64,000 bases of DNA from Symsagittifera roscoffensis (lineage: Eukaryota; Xenacoelomorpha; Acoela; Convolutidae), in contig NC_087064.1 in the NCBI RefSeq assembly GCF_963678635.1, forward strand, positions 65,651,548 through 65,715,547, in the 5' to 3' direction. Positions 1 to 13,400 of the stretch are shown here, in pieces (within the stretch, counting starts at the first letter, position 1; each line of letters begins with the position of its first letter). Under the pieces are notes generated by a model. It did not search any database and had not been told where the DNA came from. It saw nothing but the letters and a program-made list of their open reading frames with translations. Both the position numbers and the translations under genes were made by a program.

Positions 1-2298
1 GCTTCCGCGTTAATAGCGCGAAATATATTGCGCGTTAATTGTCCCAAATTGGCTAAAATGGCAATCTTTAAACCTCGATAACGTTACGAAAAAAGATCAC
101 AGGTGAAATATCTTTTCAAATTTGAGCTCATGACAACAATACCTTTCGAATGATATTAAAAAATTCCGTCAAAAATGGCTAGTTAAAAAGTCGAAGTTTG
201 TCTGAAGAAAAAAACCCACCCGAGCACAAATATTCCGTTACTTTCGTATCGAAAGTCGGAACAAAAAAGTATATATTCCAGTTTGATAACGCTTTTGTAA
301 TCGCAAGCGTAATAACTTGCAAAAGTTATTGACTCGTTCTGATAGATAGCAAAAGACTGGAAATAGCCTTGTCTGGAAAACAAAATAGCAAAAAACATAG
401 CAAAAAACACTGCAAAAATTGGCGTAGATTTTTCCCAATTGATTTTATAAAACTAAAATTAGTCAATGTTTCAGTCAATGCTCTGTAAAAACCTCACTTA
501 AGGCCAAAAAGTTAAATACACTGAATTACAAACCTTAAACTCATCTTTTCTTTTAGATCAAAACTGGGTTTTTCTGGTTAATTTCAGGCATAACTTTCTT
601 TCAAGCAAGCAAGGAAACTCAAACTTAGGAAATAATCCAATGTAATCTAATTGCTGAAATCCATTTTGCTTCAGCAACTATATTTTTATCTTACAGCAAC
701 TTTCGAATTGCAGAGGAAAAATAGATATCGCTAAAAAGCTCTTGTGAAAATAATTGCTAGAGTTGAACGAGCGCACGACAAATGAAACACACATAGCGTC
801 GATAGAAGATTCGCAAAAAACAACAGAAAAATCGGTGCATCATCGCATAGAAAATGAAGCAGCGCGGGTGAATGACTCACTGATACTTCCGAAAGAGCTC
901 GAGAAAAACAGAATTATGTCAAAAATTCTCAGTCGTTGACAAATTTCGGAAATTCACTCTCCCTCGCGGGAATTCATAGATCTGCCCGTGCTTCGTATTT
1001 CACCTATTAAAGTACAATGGCAAGGAATTTATGGCGCAAAAAAGTAATACTCCAGTTTCCCAAGTAACAATGGACGGTTAAATAGTTAAAAATTTAGGTA
1101 AAATGTAATTGTTCTCTGGACGGTTATTCGCGAAAGAAACGTTGAAACACCCTAATTTCGTTATATCAGTCAATTTTTAAACGCAAATAGCTAATTGGCA
1201 AAATCGGCTCATATAACCGGGTATCATTCTAAATAGTGAAGCAATTTCCAATAAGCTGTCAGCTAACGAAGAGCGAAACAAGCATTTTATTGAAGGACAG
1301 GTAGGTCAAGAGTCTGAAGTATTGCTGATTAGTTCTTAGCTGAAATTTAGGCAAAATGCACACGTACTCTAATTGTGAAATGCTACCATCATTTCTCCAG
1401 GAAAAAGTAAAATGATGAGTAATTTGTCTAAGGACAAAATATTATATGTTCTCGCGTCAATTTATTTAATTTAGATAAGCTAATATTTGAGTGCACATGT
1501 TATCAGAACAAACATCCAATTTCAACTTGATATCGAAAAATTCTCAAATGTCAAATGATAGAATATAGACTATAGTCGTTTTTTCATCCAAAAAGGGGAA
1601 AAAATCATAATTATATTGCTGAAAACCATCTTTTTTGAGAAAATTAATCTTAAATGCTTCCAGGCTGGCTATTTTCTTTCAAACTATATTTACAAATAAA
1701 ACTACATTTTTAAATTAAAAACTTGAAAAAAAACTGGGCACTTGATAAATTAAAATCAATGAATCGTGTTTTCACAGCTCCTATTTTCCACTTAAATTTA
1801 GTGTCATTTCAGCCATGGGCGAAATTTAAAATGATTTGGTCTGAATTAAAAAAAGGGTGAAAAATCAAATGTGAGACATGGGGCAGACATTTGGTCAGCA
1901 CAACGTGTGGAGGGTGCCCAACTGATTGGAAATAATATCGGTTCTGTGCATGAATTTGAGACGGTTTCAACCAAATACCATAACAATAAATTGATTTAAA
2001 AATATATGGTTACAACTTACAGAACAATATTTCAAACAGCCATCAGCCAATTAATAATTGTGAAAAAAAGAATCCGTCGTAGATAAGGCGAATGACTCTT
2101 ATTTGAGTTAAAAAACAAATAAGTGTTGAGGACCGTTTTTGGAGATAACAGAAACAGCATAAACCAACTCTAGAAATTCTTAATAAACCCCCTTGTCCCA
2201 ATTAAAACTCACAGAGCGAATTACGAAGATTTGATGTCGTCCGATCTCAAACATGGATATTGTTCCGACTTTCAAAGATATGTGGGGAATATATATTC
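1..2298. other. AT-rich non-coding DNA
   Basis: I see no gene, RNA or recognisable mobile element here. Open frames are short and of low complexity. One 61-codon frame near 754-939 lacks an ATG start, splice context or recognisable motif, so I do not call it. The stretch is typical of AT-rich intergenic or intronic animal DNA. Confidence 0.5.
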
Positions 2299-3677
2299 TT
2301 GGGGTGGTTTTTCATTAAGACCAATTTCCAAAAGGATGTTGTCTCGCTTGGCGGCTCGAGCCTTGGACCTTGCATATTTAAGTGACTTTAAGAGCTATCT
2401 GAAACGAGTCTACCTAAACTGCTCGCTTTATACTCAGATGCTTAAGGTGTTTCGCGAGTTATTTGTAACGCGTTGCCCTGATACAAGCAGTTTTTTTAGT
2501 TTATGTTCGATAAATTAAGTAAATAACTACTGAAAACAGTACATAAATTATTCTAAATAAACTAAATTTTACATATAATAATTAGCAGTCCAAAATTAAT
2601 GGCAAGTAGCAAATGGTTTTTAGATTATGCTCTCACTCTGCAAAATTATTTCAGATCTAGTGGAAATGTATGTCCGTTGATCGAGATTGCTGTTCCGCTT
2701 TTCGAAGAAAATACTGGAACAATTTTGCTCGCTGGGGGTGGTTTTAGAACTTTTTAACTGGCAATTTTTCAGGGAATTCTTTTACATCATCCAAAAAATA
2801 TTGTTGTACGGAGCTCAAATTAAAAAAAATCATCTGTGATCACTTTTCGTGAACTTATGGGGGTTTAAAAACTGCCAATATGGTCAATTTAAGACCATTA
2901 ACGAGCGATATATTTTACGATATTAAGGCCTACGCGGAGGTTTAATCAGTCTTAGAAACCGTTCTAAATTGTTTGAGGCAGAATATTTGGGGTGGTTTTT
3001 CATTAAGACCAATTTCCAAAAGGATGTTGTCTCGCTTGGCGGCTCGAGCCTTGGACCTTGCATATTTAAGTGACTTTAAGAGCTATCTGAAACGAGTCTA
3101 CCTAAACTGCTCGCTTTATACTCAGATGCTTAAGGTGTATCGCGAGTTATTTGTAACGCGTTGCCCTGATACAAGCAGTTTTTTTAGTTTATGTTCGATA
3201 AATTAAGTAAATAACTACTAAAAACAGTACATAAATTATTCTAAATAAACTAAATTTTACATATAATAATTAGCAGTCCAAAATTAATGGCAAGTAGCAA
3301 ATGGTTTTTAGATTATGCTCTCACTCTGCAAAATTATTTCAGATCTAGTGGAAATGTATGTCCGCTGATCGAGATTGCTGTTCCGCTTTTCGAAGAAAAT
3401 ACTGGAACAATTTTGCTCGCTGGGGGTGGTTTTAGAACTTTTTAACTGGCAATTTTTCAGGGAATTCTTTTACATCATCCAAAAAATATTGTTGTACGGA
3501 GCTCAAAATTAAAAAAAATCATCTGTGATCACTTTTCGTGAACTTATGGGGGTTTAAAAACTGCCAATATGGTCAATTTAAGACCATTAACGAGCGATAT
3601 ACTTTACGATATTAAGGCCTACGCGGAGGTTTAATCAGTCTTAGAAACCGTTCTAAATTGTTTGAGGCAGAATATTT
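2299..3677. repeat. Recent 688-bp tandem duplication
   Basis: Two near-identical copies lie head to tail, about 2299-2987 and 2988-3677. The phrase ggggtggttt starts at 2301 and again at 2989, giving a period of 688 bp. I see only a handful of substitutions and one inserted A between them, so the event is recent. The junction carries a short gaatat-like microhomology. Each copy contains the same roughly 70-codon open frame (up to 2518 and up to 3206), rich in Leu, Arg and Cys, which I do not recognise. Its conservation reflects the recent duplication and is not evidence of coding. Confidence 0.9.
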
Positions 3678-4640
3678 GTCATAATTGCTACCTTAAAAGG
3701 AGCGAAATCTATCATTTCGTCGTAGTGTAAATGGAGCGTAGGGGGAAGTATTATAGTTTTTTGAACAATCTCAATAAAAAAATTGCCTATTTCTTTTTTG
3801 AAAATTTTTCCATTTTTTTAAGCGAACATAGACCTTCAAAATCAGTCGGAACATTCAAAACTTCGCCATCATACGAGCAGCATTTTCGTTCCGACCATTT
3901 GGAAAATGAGCAGGAATTTTGTATTCGAGTGTGTATTAGGTTTTTTTTCTATTTTTTTTGTTTCCAGGCAAAATCGGGTGGCACAAATAATCATCGGAAT
4001 GGATCGAGTGATATATCATAATAAAACCCTCTCAGTCGTAATTCTAACGGCATTGAAAAATTTGTCTGTGTAGAGAAAAACCGGTTTAATTTTTTTTGTC
4101 TATTTAGAGCTATTAAGAGGAGCGAGCAGGCTAACAATAGGTCATGCATGCTGAATTTAAGCCGCAAATCTTAGTTTAAAAAAAAACTTTTTTTAGCTCT
4201 TTATAGTAACCGGCTATCCTTTTTTTTCTCTCAATTCTTTTTGCGTTTTAAAAAAATTAATGACGGGCTGTTTTACTCAGTGCTGTCGAGCTGCTCTTTT
4301 CATTTAATTCCTGATTTTGACTAATTGTGCGCGCTCAATCTCCGTAGTATGATTTTAGAACCGGAAAAAAATCAATCATAAATTCGTATTCTCGGCAATA
4401 CAAAATTCATTGGTAAAACTGCTAATTTCATCCAAAATTTGCTGTTATACAAGTTCATAATTTCGCAAATATTCAGCTCCAAAAAACAAATTGGCGCAAG
4501 CTAGCCACAAGAACCGGTCGGTAATGTCCTTGAGACAAATTGCTCTTTTTCACGGTATGCCTTAATCAAGGCTGAACCGAATTAGAACCAAAAAACTGTT
4601 AAAACGGTCAAAAGGGTCTATAGCCCCTCGGGTCTACATG
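3678..4640. other. AT-rich non-coding DNA
   Basis: No supported gene. There are homopolymer A and T tracts and one 96-codon frame (3731-4021) dominated by Phe/Lys/Ser with no recognisable domain. The right end may include the LTR of the BEL/Pao remnant that starts at 4798 on the minus strand. Confidence 0.4.
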
Positions 4641-4650
4641 TTTTAACGTC

Positions 4651-4722
4651 TGCGTATGGGGGGACTCGAACCCAGTTGACCGGCGTGAGATACTTTTTTC
4701 TTGGCCGCACTGCCATCGGCTA
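4651..4722 (-). pseudogene. tRNA-derived pseudogene or SINE head
   Basis: Read on the minus strand, the segment has an A-box-like stretch (tggcagtgcgg) and, about 45 nt downstream, a good B box and T-loop (gggttcgagtcc). The phrase cacgccggtcaactgggttc is common in tRNA-derived SINE heads. The T stem has a mismatch and I cannot pair a 7-bp acceptor stem, so this is not a working tRNA. It lies inside or just beyond the LTR of the BEL/Pao remnant, so it is either a SINE insertion into that LTR or an independent tRNA pseudogene. Confidence 0.45.
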
Positions 4723-4798
4723 TCTGTCCTTGTTTTATATGCATTTATACTCTTGTTTTATGTGCATTTATAGTCTTGTTTACATTTGCGTTGCAACA

Positions 4799-4935
4799 CC
4801 CTCCCCCCTGAAGAAGGAAGAACTGGAGCGAGCTTAACGGTCGGCCGAGTGACTTCACGGGTTGCTGTCTTAACAAGTGCGGATCGTGCGCATCCGTCCT
4901 GTCCATAATTTAGCTTGACGATTCTGCAATTAAGT
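4799..4935 (-). mobile_element. 3' end of a BEL/Pao LTR retrotransposon
   Basis: On the minus strand, translation of about 4930-4811 gives residues typical of the C-terminal pol domain of BEL/Pao elements (DUF5641): a GQDG turn, then an alternating Arg/Val strand, then KTATREVTRPTVKLAPVLP. This is followed by a purine tract (caggggggaggg on the minus strand, 4799-4810) and a TGTTGCAACG start at 4798, the expected order of polypurine tract and 3' LTR. Only the tail of pol survives. The upstream part of pol is absent from the adjacent sequence, so this is a truncated remnant. Family assignment rests on recalled motif similarity and was not searched. Confidence 0.6.
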
Positions 4936-4939
4936 TAAA

Positions 4940-5640
4940 TGGTGATCTTAAAAAGAGGTTTTGTGAGGTAAACAAGAATTTTTTCTCAACTTGAACCTTT
5001 TTTCTCTCAACTTCACAATTAAACAATGATCGAAATATAAGTTGGCTCAAATTCCGGTCAATCAGAATATCAGAAGTAATATTTTGAGAAATATGAGACC
5101 GATCTTTCATTCTGGGCGCTATGAAAACGTGAACCCACTCTTTGCAAACTTTTACCATTTTCTTAGCTCCCACAATCAAAGATGATCCGAAAAATCTCAA
5201 AATACTACTACTCGCATTCTAATTGACCGTAATTGGAGCGAAACAATACTTCGATTAACAACAGTATTCGTGGTTTCTGCGCATTTCCAGACAATTTGGA
5301 AAAAGTTATGAAGTGGGAACATTAAGCAACTGGAGAAAAAGACCATTTTTAGTCCAAACGAGCTGATACGTGTTGCAGGGTAAAACTCTACATGAAAATA
5401 AGAGCCAATTTATTTAAGCTGAGGCTTGTTATTCCCAGTTATCGCGGCGCCTTTGTGCGAATCACAGGAGCTATAAAACGATGTGCTGCCATTCAACGGT
5501 TAGGGATCGATCACACGATATGGCGATCTCAAAGAGAAAGCCTTCCCACTAATGCTCAATAAAGGCCACTTAGATAGTTTTCTAATCTTTCAGATAGAAA
5601 TTTTTTTTAATTCTTCGTTTATTCTACCCTCCATTTTCTG
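4940..5640. other. Non-coding, upstream of a host gene
   Basis: No gene is supported. A 96-codon minus frame at 4910-5200 overlaps the BEL/Pao tail in a different frame and has no motif. Nothing else is recognisable. Confidence 0.4.
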
Positions 5641-5643
5641 GAC

Positions 5644-5841
5644 ATGTCCCAGTTACCAAACAGCCATGCAAAAGCGGTTTTTATTGAAAAATATGAATGC
5701 GCACCAAAACAAATAGCGAGAGTCCCAGTTGTTTTTGCGACGTCAACTCTTCTTTTCGAACCTTTTGCGTGCATGGCAATACAAAGACACATTTGGTCGT
5801 TCAAATCGAGTCTCTTCCCCGAAAAGACATGCCCGAAAACG
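5644..5841 (+). CDS. Possible first coding exon of the 6158-25188 gene
   Basis: An ATG-initiated frame of 66 codons runs to a potential donor, ACG|GTATAA, at 5841/5842. It ends in phase 0, matching the phase-0 acceptor at 6157/6158. Splicing would remove a 316-bp intron and join it to the well-supported next exon. There is no recognised domain and the donor is weak, so the exon could be spurious; the true first exon may lie elsewhere. Confidence 0.2.
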
Positions 5842-6157
5842 GTATAATGGTTAAAAAAATTAGTTAATCAAGTCTATTTTGCTAAAAGTAGGCAATCAAA
5901 TATTTGGTCGGCAGAAGTTTCAACCAGTAAGTATAATCGAGTTGCAGTTTTTGTTTAAGCGATACTGATTTTTTATTTTTATAGTAACGAGCATTAAGAC
6001 CAGACACTTCGCCAAAGATTCAAATCTAAATCAAATCAGATCTTAATTTGGTTGAATCAATTAAATTTCCATTTGAAACTCCGTTTCTGGCGATTCATGA
6101 CAAATAAAACTTTCTATCCATAGCGATCTATGACAATATGCAGGTTTTTTTTTCTAG

Positions 6158-7014
6158 GATTCGAAGAGTAACAAGCTCGGTTCCAAGCCCACTAGACGCG
6201 CATTCACTCGAAGCAAAACTGTTCCAACTATCCCGACAACCTCCAATTCTGTGGACCAGAAACCGGCACTGAAGAAAGCTGAACCCAAAAATTACAGTGA
6301 AAAACCCTCGAAAGTACTAGACAGCAAAGATAGCAGGGGTGTCAAATCTTCTTTACTCAACTCTAACGACAATCGACGTCAGATGAAACGCCAGACGTAC
6401 CTGGATTCACAGACGCATCAGGACACACAGCTGTTCATAAACAGTCACGTGATTCACTTGACCTCCCCCATGACTCCCGAGAAGATCGAACGCGAGGAGC
6501 TTCTAAACAGGCACTACGGTCCTAAGCCCAAAATAAATTTCTTAGACGACTTCGATGATGACTCCGTTGCCAATTCATGTCGCCATAAACCGTACAAGTT
6601 TCCTAGCACACTGAAAAGCAGCGTTTCCAAGCCAGAACTCGAGAAGTTGACGCGTGATCCCGACGAGGTGGAAACCCCTCGAGCGACTTCGCCTGTCAGA
6701 GTTCCCAGGATCCCTTACATACCACGCAGGCACCTACCATACCCATTGCTATATCCGTATAGAAACTACTACTCGTTTGAGAAGTACCTCGACAACATCG
6801 ATTTCGAGATGCGCGCATTCGAACGGGAGCTTGACTGGATTAAATTCCGAAGGCCGCTTTACTATGTTAGTCCTCTGAGATTGTCGAAGTTTTATGAAGC
6901 GATGGAAAACTTTGAAGGCGTATCCAAGACTCTGAAAGAAGAGAAGCCTATTCTAGTCCCACCGCCCCCTCCAAAACCTGAAGTGACTTACCCTAGATTC
7001 AAAACAACGACAAT
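6158..7014 (+). CDS. Unrecognised host protein, main exon
   Basis: The exon begins after a polypyrimidine tract and AG acceptor (tttttttttctag, ending 6157) and ends at a strong donor, CAAT|GTAAGT (GT at 7015). It is open for 285 codons plus 2 nt. Codon use is balanced and clearly richer in GC than its surroundings, which argues for real coding. The product has a basic Ser/Lys-rich N-terminal third, an acidic patch (LDDFDDDS), a Pro/Tyr/Arg-rich stretch (IPYIPRRHLPYP), an aromatic-charged region around FEKYLDNIDFEMRAFERELD, and a polyproline motif (PPPPPKPE). There is no signal peptide or membrane span. I do not recognise the family; it could be a lineage-specific cytoskeletal or scaffold protein, but that is a guess. 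The ATG is upstream, possibly in the frame at 5644. Confidence 0.65.
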
Positions 7015-7336
7015 GTAAGTTTATTGTCCGTATTAGACAAATTGCAATAAGCTAAAGGTAACAAATAACTACATTATAATTTCCTTTTCTTTTTGAGTTG
7101 CAAACGTCAAGGAGAAAAAAATTGTTTTTTTTTGTCGTACTTTTAAGAAAAAGAAAATCATTTTCAGGTCTAAGTTATAATTTGCCAAATTGTTGACTAT
7201 ATCGGTAACCTTGAGCTCCTCAACCTGTCCGAAAGAACTTCTTAAGTTCGACGAGTTTTCACAATTTTTTACTGTTTAAAATTACAAAAAATCAACCGTT
7301 TGTCGTTAGCTAGACATGTGTTTTTTTTCTTCTCAG

Positions 7337-7436
7337 GTGTCCGGAGAGTCTGTTGGACGTGGAGCGCAGAATAGACCGACTGAACGACAGAGCTCACTCT
7401 CTCAACACCACCATCAGACACCTCCGATCTGTGTGG
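7337..7436 (+). CDS. Unrecognised host protein, coiled-coil exon
   Basis: The acceptor is ttttttttcttctcag, ending at 7336. The split codon AT|G restores the frame with the 7014 donor. The exon encodes about 33 residues ending in a heptad-like helix (ESLLDVERRIDRLNDRAHSL) and stops at a potential donor, TGG|GTTAGT, at 7436/7437. Without splicing the frame reads on for about 22 codons to a stop in the intron. The next in-phase acceptor I can support is 17.7 kb away at 25,179, so the intron would contain the whole satellite array. Retention and an alternative C-terminus remain possible. Confidence 0.55.
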
Positions 7437-7472
7437 GTTAGTAGTGTCTTGTTGGGATCAACCGTACAATTT

Positions 7473-7492
7473 CCCCTAAATCGATTTAGGGG
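7473..7492. other. Perfect 20-bp palindrome
   Basis: cccctaaatc is followed immediately by its inverse gatttagggg, just inside the large intron and about 100 bp before the repeat array. An imperfect relative (ccctaaataaaattaggg) lies near 28,184-28,201, before the third repeat-element copy. Function unknown. Confidence 0.6.
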
Positions 7493-10400
7493 GATTAGGG
7501 ATGATTAAATACCAGTTTTTAGAAACTGATTTCGATGACAATATAAATTGATCCAATAAGTCAAAAAAATTAATAATTAATAAATACTAGCGTTTAACGC
7601 ACCTTCGGTGATTCGAAATTTTTCGACAACTCATGAAAAACCGCATAAATTGGAACTTTTAGTGTACTCTGACTGCATCCAATTACAGGGTTGATAATTT
7701 CGAACTTTTAAATTTAACTTAATGAGCCTCTCGAGAAATTTGGAGGCCAGATTTGCAACCACTGAGAGTCACTGAGAGCACCCTACTATAGGGTTAGGAA
7801 TGCAAAACTTAGTGAACTTTTTTACACCTAAGTTTCCCGAAAAAAAATTGAAAAAAACGTCTTATCCCGGAAACTAAAAGGATTTGAGCATTCATATTAA
7901 AAGTCAGAATTTGAGACGCCTGGGTGTACGCTGACAATAAGGTTAGTAGTTTCAAATTTTTTGAATTTCGTTGTAGATAAGTTCTTTGAGAAGTTTTGAA
8001 AAAATCAAAAAACGTCACATCTCGGAAACTAAAAGCATTTGAGCAGTCTCGTTTAGCAATCGCATTTGGCAAGAATTGAAACTCTTTAGAGTACCCTGAC
8101 AACACTGAACTATAGCGTTGGGAATTTCAAACTTTGAAAAATAATTAATTTACACTTTCTAAAAATTTTGAAAAAATCACAAAAAACGTCACGTCTCGAA
8201 AACTACAAAGAAGTGAGCAGTCATACTTGGAGGCAAGATTCTCAATCTTTGAGAGTACTCTGACAGGACCTAAATACAGTGTTGGGAATTTCAGATTTTT
8301 AAAAACTGATAATAATTTAAGTTTTCTGTAAATTTTTGAAAAAATCACAAAAAACGTCATATCTTGAAAACTATAAAAAAAATGAGCAGTCATTTTTGGA
8401 GCCAAGATTCGCAATCTTTGAGATAACTCTGACAGGACCTAACCACAGGGTTGAGAATTTCAGATTTTGTGATAAAAAATTAAAATACATTTTCTGAAAA
8501 TTTTTTAAAAAATCACAAAAAAGATCATATCTCGAAAACTACCAGGATATGAACAGTCATATTTGGAGGCAAGATTCGCAATCTTTGAGATCACTCTGAC
8601 AGGGCCCAACTTCAGGGTTGCGAATTTCAGATTTTGCGAAAAAAAAATTAATATAAGTTTTCTAAAAACTTTTTGAAAAAAAATAACAAAAAACCTCTAT
8701 CTCGAAAACTACAAAGATTTGAGCAATCATATTTGTTGGCAAGATTTGTAACTCCTCAGAGTAATCTGACAGCACTCAACTACAAGGTTGAGAATATCAA
8801 ATTTTGAGAAATAATAAATTAAAATTTTCTGAAAATTTTTGAAAAAATCACAAAAAACATCATATCTCGAAAACTACAAGGATTTGAGCAGTCATATTTT
8901 GAGCCAAGATTGGCAATCCTTGATAGTACTCTGACAGTACCCAAGTACAGGGTTAGGAATTTCAGATTTTAAAAAAATAATAAATCAAGTTTTCTGAAAA
9001 CTTTTGAAAAAATCACAAAAAACGTCATATCTCGAAACTACAAAGAATTGAACAGTCATATTTGGAGGCAAGATTCGCAATCTTTGAGATTACTCTAACA
9101 GTACTCAACTACAGGGTTGGGAACTTCAAGTTTTTTAAATTATTTTGTTATTTGAAAATTCTGAAAATTTTTGAAAAAATCTCAAAAATCGTCTTAACTC
9201 GTTAACTAAAATGATTCGGGCACTCAAAATTGGAGGCCAAATTTGCAACCCCTAATTCGATATTGGGCTGCTTAATTTAAACTCGGTAAAATAACCACTA
9301 AAATCAAATTGGAAAATCGAAAAAAAATTCTAAACCATTGCAATATACGATATAGCTTAAACATGCAAAAATATTACGTTGAAAAAGCTTAAACATGGCG
9401 AGATAGTGAAGCCCGCATTTAAATATATAATAGATAATAGATTTAAGTTTTCTGAAAATTTTTGAAAAAAGTCACGAAAAACGTCATATCTCAAAAACTA
9501 CAAGGATTTGCACAGTCATATTTGGAGGTAAGATTCGCAATCCTTGATAGTACTCTGACAGTACTCAACTACAGGGTTGGGAACTTCAAGTTTTGTAAAT
9601 TATTTTGTTATTTCAAATTTCTGAAAATTTTTGAAAAAATCTAAAAAATCGTCTTATCTCGTTAACTAAAATGATTCGGGCACTCAAAATTGGAGGCCAA
9701 TTTTGCAACCCCTAATTCGATATTGGGCTGCTTAATTTAAACTCGGTAAAATAACCACTAAAATCAAATTGGAAAATCGAAAAAAAATTCTAAGCCATTG
9801 CAATATACGATATAGCTTAAACATGCAAAAATAATACGTTGAGAAAGCTTAAACATGGCGAGATAGTGAAGCCCGCATTTAAATATATAATATTGCAATC
9901 CCTAATTCGATATTGGGCTGCTTAATTTAAACTCGGTAAAATAATCACTAAAATCAAATTGGAAAATCAAAAAAAAAAATTCTTAACCATTGCAATATAC
10001 GATATAGCTTAAACATGCAAAAATAATACGTTGAAAAAATTTAAACATGGCGAGATAGTGAAGCCCGCATTTAAATATATAATAGATTTAAGTTTTCTCA
10101 AAATTTTTGAAAAATGTCACAAAAAACGTCATATCTCGAAAACTACAAGGATTTGAGCAGTCATATTTTGAAGCAAGATTCGCAATCCTTGATAGTACTC
10201 TGACAGTACCCAAGTACAGGGTTAGGAATTTCAGATTTTAAAAATATAATAATTCAAGTTTTCTGAAAACTTTTGAAAAAATCACAAAAAACGTCATATC
10301 TCGAAAACTACAAGGATAAGAACAGTCATATTTGGAGGTAAGATTCGCAATCTTTGAGATTACTCTGACAGGACCCAACTTCAGGGTTGCGAATTTCAGA

Positions 10401-13400
10401 TTTTGCGAAAAAAAAATTAATATAAGTTTTCTAAAAACTTTTTGAAAAAAATAACAAAAAACCTCTATCTCGAAAACTACAAAGATTTGAACAATCATAT
10501 TTGTTGGCAAGATTTGTAACTCCTCAGAGTAATCTGACAGCACTCAACTACAAGGTTGAGAATATCAAATTTTGAGAAATAAATAGTTAAAATTTTCTGA
10601 AAATTTTTGAAAAAATCACTAAAAACATCATATCTCAAAAACTACAAGGATTTGAGCAGTCATATTTTGACGCAAGATTCGCAATCCTTGATAGTACTCT
10701 GACAGTACCCAAGTACAGGGTTAGGAATTTCAGATTTTTAAAATATAATAATTCAAGTTTTCTGAAAACTTTTGAAAAAATCACAAAAAACGTCATATCT
10801 CGAAACTACAAAGAATTGAGCAGTCATATTTGGAGGCAAGATTCGCAATCTTTGAGATTACTCTGACAGGACCCAACTTCAGGGTTGCGAATTTCAGATT
10901 TTGCGAAAAAAAAATTAATATAAGTTTTCTAAAAACTTTTTGAAAAAAATAACAAAAAACCTCTATCTCGAAAACTACAAAGATTTGAACAATCATATTT
11001 GTTGGCAAGATTTGTAATTCCTCAGAGTAATCTGACAGCACTCGACTACAAGGTTGAGAATATCAAATTTTGAGAAAAAATTAGTTAAAATTTTATGAAA
11101 ATTTTTGAAAAAATCACAAAAAACATCATATCTCGAAAACTACAAGGATTTGAGCAGTCATATTTTGAAGCAAGATTCGCAATCCTTGATAGTACTCTGA
11201 CAGTACCCAAGTACAGGGTTAGGAATTTCAGATTTTAAAAATATAATAATTCAAGTTTTCTGAAAACTTTTGAAAAAATCACAAAAAACGTCATATCTCG
11301 AAACTACAAAGAATTGAGCAGTCATATTTGGAGGCAAGATTCGCAATCTTTGAGATTACTCTGACAGGACTCAACTACAGGGTTGGGAATTTCCAATTTT
11401 CAAAACATAATAATTTAAGTTTTCTGAAAATTTTCGAAAAAAGTCACAAAAAGCGTCATATCTCGAAAACTACAAGGATTTGAACAGTCATATTTGGAGG
11501 CAAGATTCGCAATCCTTGATAGTACTCTGACAGTACTCAACTACAGGGTTGGGAACTTCAAGTTTTGTAAATTATTTTGTTATTTGAAATTTCTGAAAAT
11601 TTTTGAAAAAATCTCAAAAATCGTCTTAACTCGTTAACTAAAATGATTCGGGCACTCAAAATTGGAGGCCAAATTTGCAACCCCTAATTCGAAATTGGGC
11701 TGCTTAATTTAAACTCGGTAAAATAACCACTAAAACCAAATTGGAAAATCGAAAAAAAATTCTAAACCATTGCAATATACGATATAGCTTAAACATGCAA
11801 AAATATTACGTTGAAAAAGCTTAAACATGGCGAGATAGTGAAGCCCGCATTTAAATATATAATAGATAATAGATTTAAGTTTTCTGAAAATTTTTGAAAA
11901 AAGTCACAAAAAACGTCATATCTCGAAATCTACAAGGATTTGAACAGTCATATTTGGAGGCAAGATTCGCAATCCTTGATAGTACTCTGACAGTACTCAA
12001 CTACAGGGTTGGGAACTTCAAGTTTTGTAAATTATTTTTTTATTTCAAATTTCTGAAAATTTTTGAAAAAATCTAAAAAATCGTCTTATCTCGTTAACTA
12101 GAATGATTCGGGCACTCAAAATTGGAGGCCAAACTTGCAACCCCTAATTCGATATTGAGCTGCTTAATTTAAACTCGGTAAAATAACCACTAAAATCAAA
12201 TTGGAAAATGAAAAAAAAAAATTCTTAACCATTGCAATATACGATATAGCTTAAACATGCAAAAATAATACGTTGAGAAAGCTTAAACATGGCGAGATAG
12301 TGAAGCCCGCATTTAAATATATAATATTGCAACCCCTAATTCGATATTGGGCTGCTTAATTTAAACTCGGTAAAATAACCACTAAAATCAAATTGGAAAA
12401 TCAAAAAAAAAATTCTTAACCATGGCAATATACGATATAGCTTAAACATGCAAAAATAATACGTTGAAAAAGCTTAAACATGGCGAGATAGTGAAGCCCG
12501 CATTTAAATATATAATAGATTTAAGTTTTCTGAAAATTTTTGAAAAAAGTCACAAAAAACGTCATATCTCGAAATCTACAAGGATTTGAGCAGTCATATT
12601 TGAAGGCAAGATTCGCAATCCTTGATAGTACTCTGACAGTACTCAACTACAGGGTTGGGAACTTCAAGTTTTGTAAATTATTTTGTTATTTGAAAATTCT
12701 GAAAATTTTTGAAAAAATCTCAAAAATCGTCTTAACTCGTTAACTAAAATGATTCGGGCACTCAAAATTGGAGGCCAAATTTGCAACCCCTAATTCGATA
12801 TTGGGCTGCTTAATTTAAACTCGGTAAAATAACCACTAAAATCAAATTGGAAAATCGAAAAAAAATTCTAAACCATTGCAATATACGATATAGCTTAAAC
12901 ATGCAAAAATATTACGTTGAAAAAGCTTAAACATGGCGAGATAGTGAAGCCCGCATTTAAATATATAATAGATAATAGATAATAGATTTAAGTTTTCTGA
13001 AAATTTTTGAAAAAAGTCACGAAAAACGTCATATCTCGAAAACTACAAGGATTTGCACAGTCATATTTGGAGGTAAGATTCGCAATCCTTGATAGTACTC
13101 TGACAGTACTCAACTACAGGGTTGGGAACTTCAAGTTTTGTAAATTATTTTGTTATTTCAAATTTCTGAAAATTTTTGAAAAAATCTAAAAAATCGTCTT
13201 ATCTCGTTAAGTAGAATGATTCGGGCACTCAAAATTGGAGGCCAAATTTGCAACCCCTAATTCGACATTGGGCTGCTTAATTTAAACTCGGTAAAATAAC
13301 CACTAAAATCAAATTGGAAAATGAAAAAAAATACTCTTAACCATTGCAATATACGATATAGCTTAAACATGCAAAAATAATACGTTCAGAAAGCTTAAAC

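Noticed and set aside
754-939. 61-codon plus-strand frame with helical composition
   Set aside because: Starts at TTG, no splice signals or homologue that I can recognise.
3731-4021. 96-codon frame
   Set aside because: Low-complexity Phe/Ser/Lys composition in AT-rich DNA; no motif.
7473-7492. Telomere-like CCCTAA/TTAGGG
   Set aside because: Single palindromic occurrence, no tandem TTAGGG repeats.
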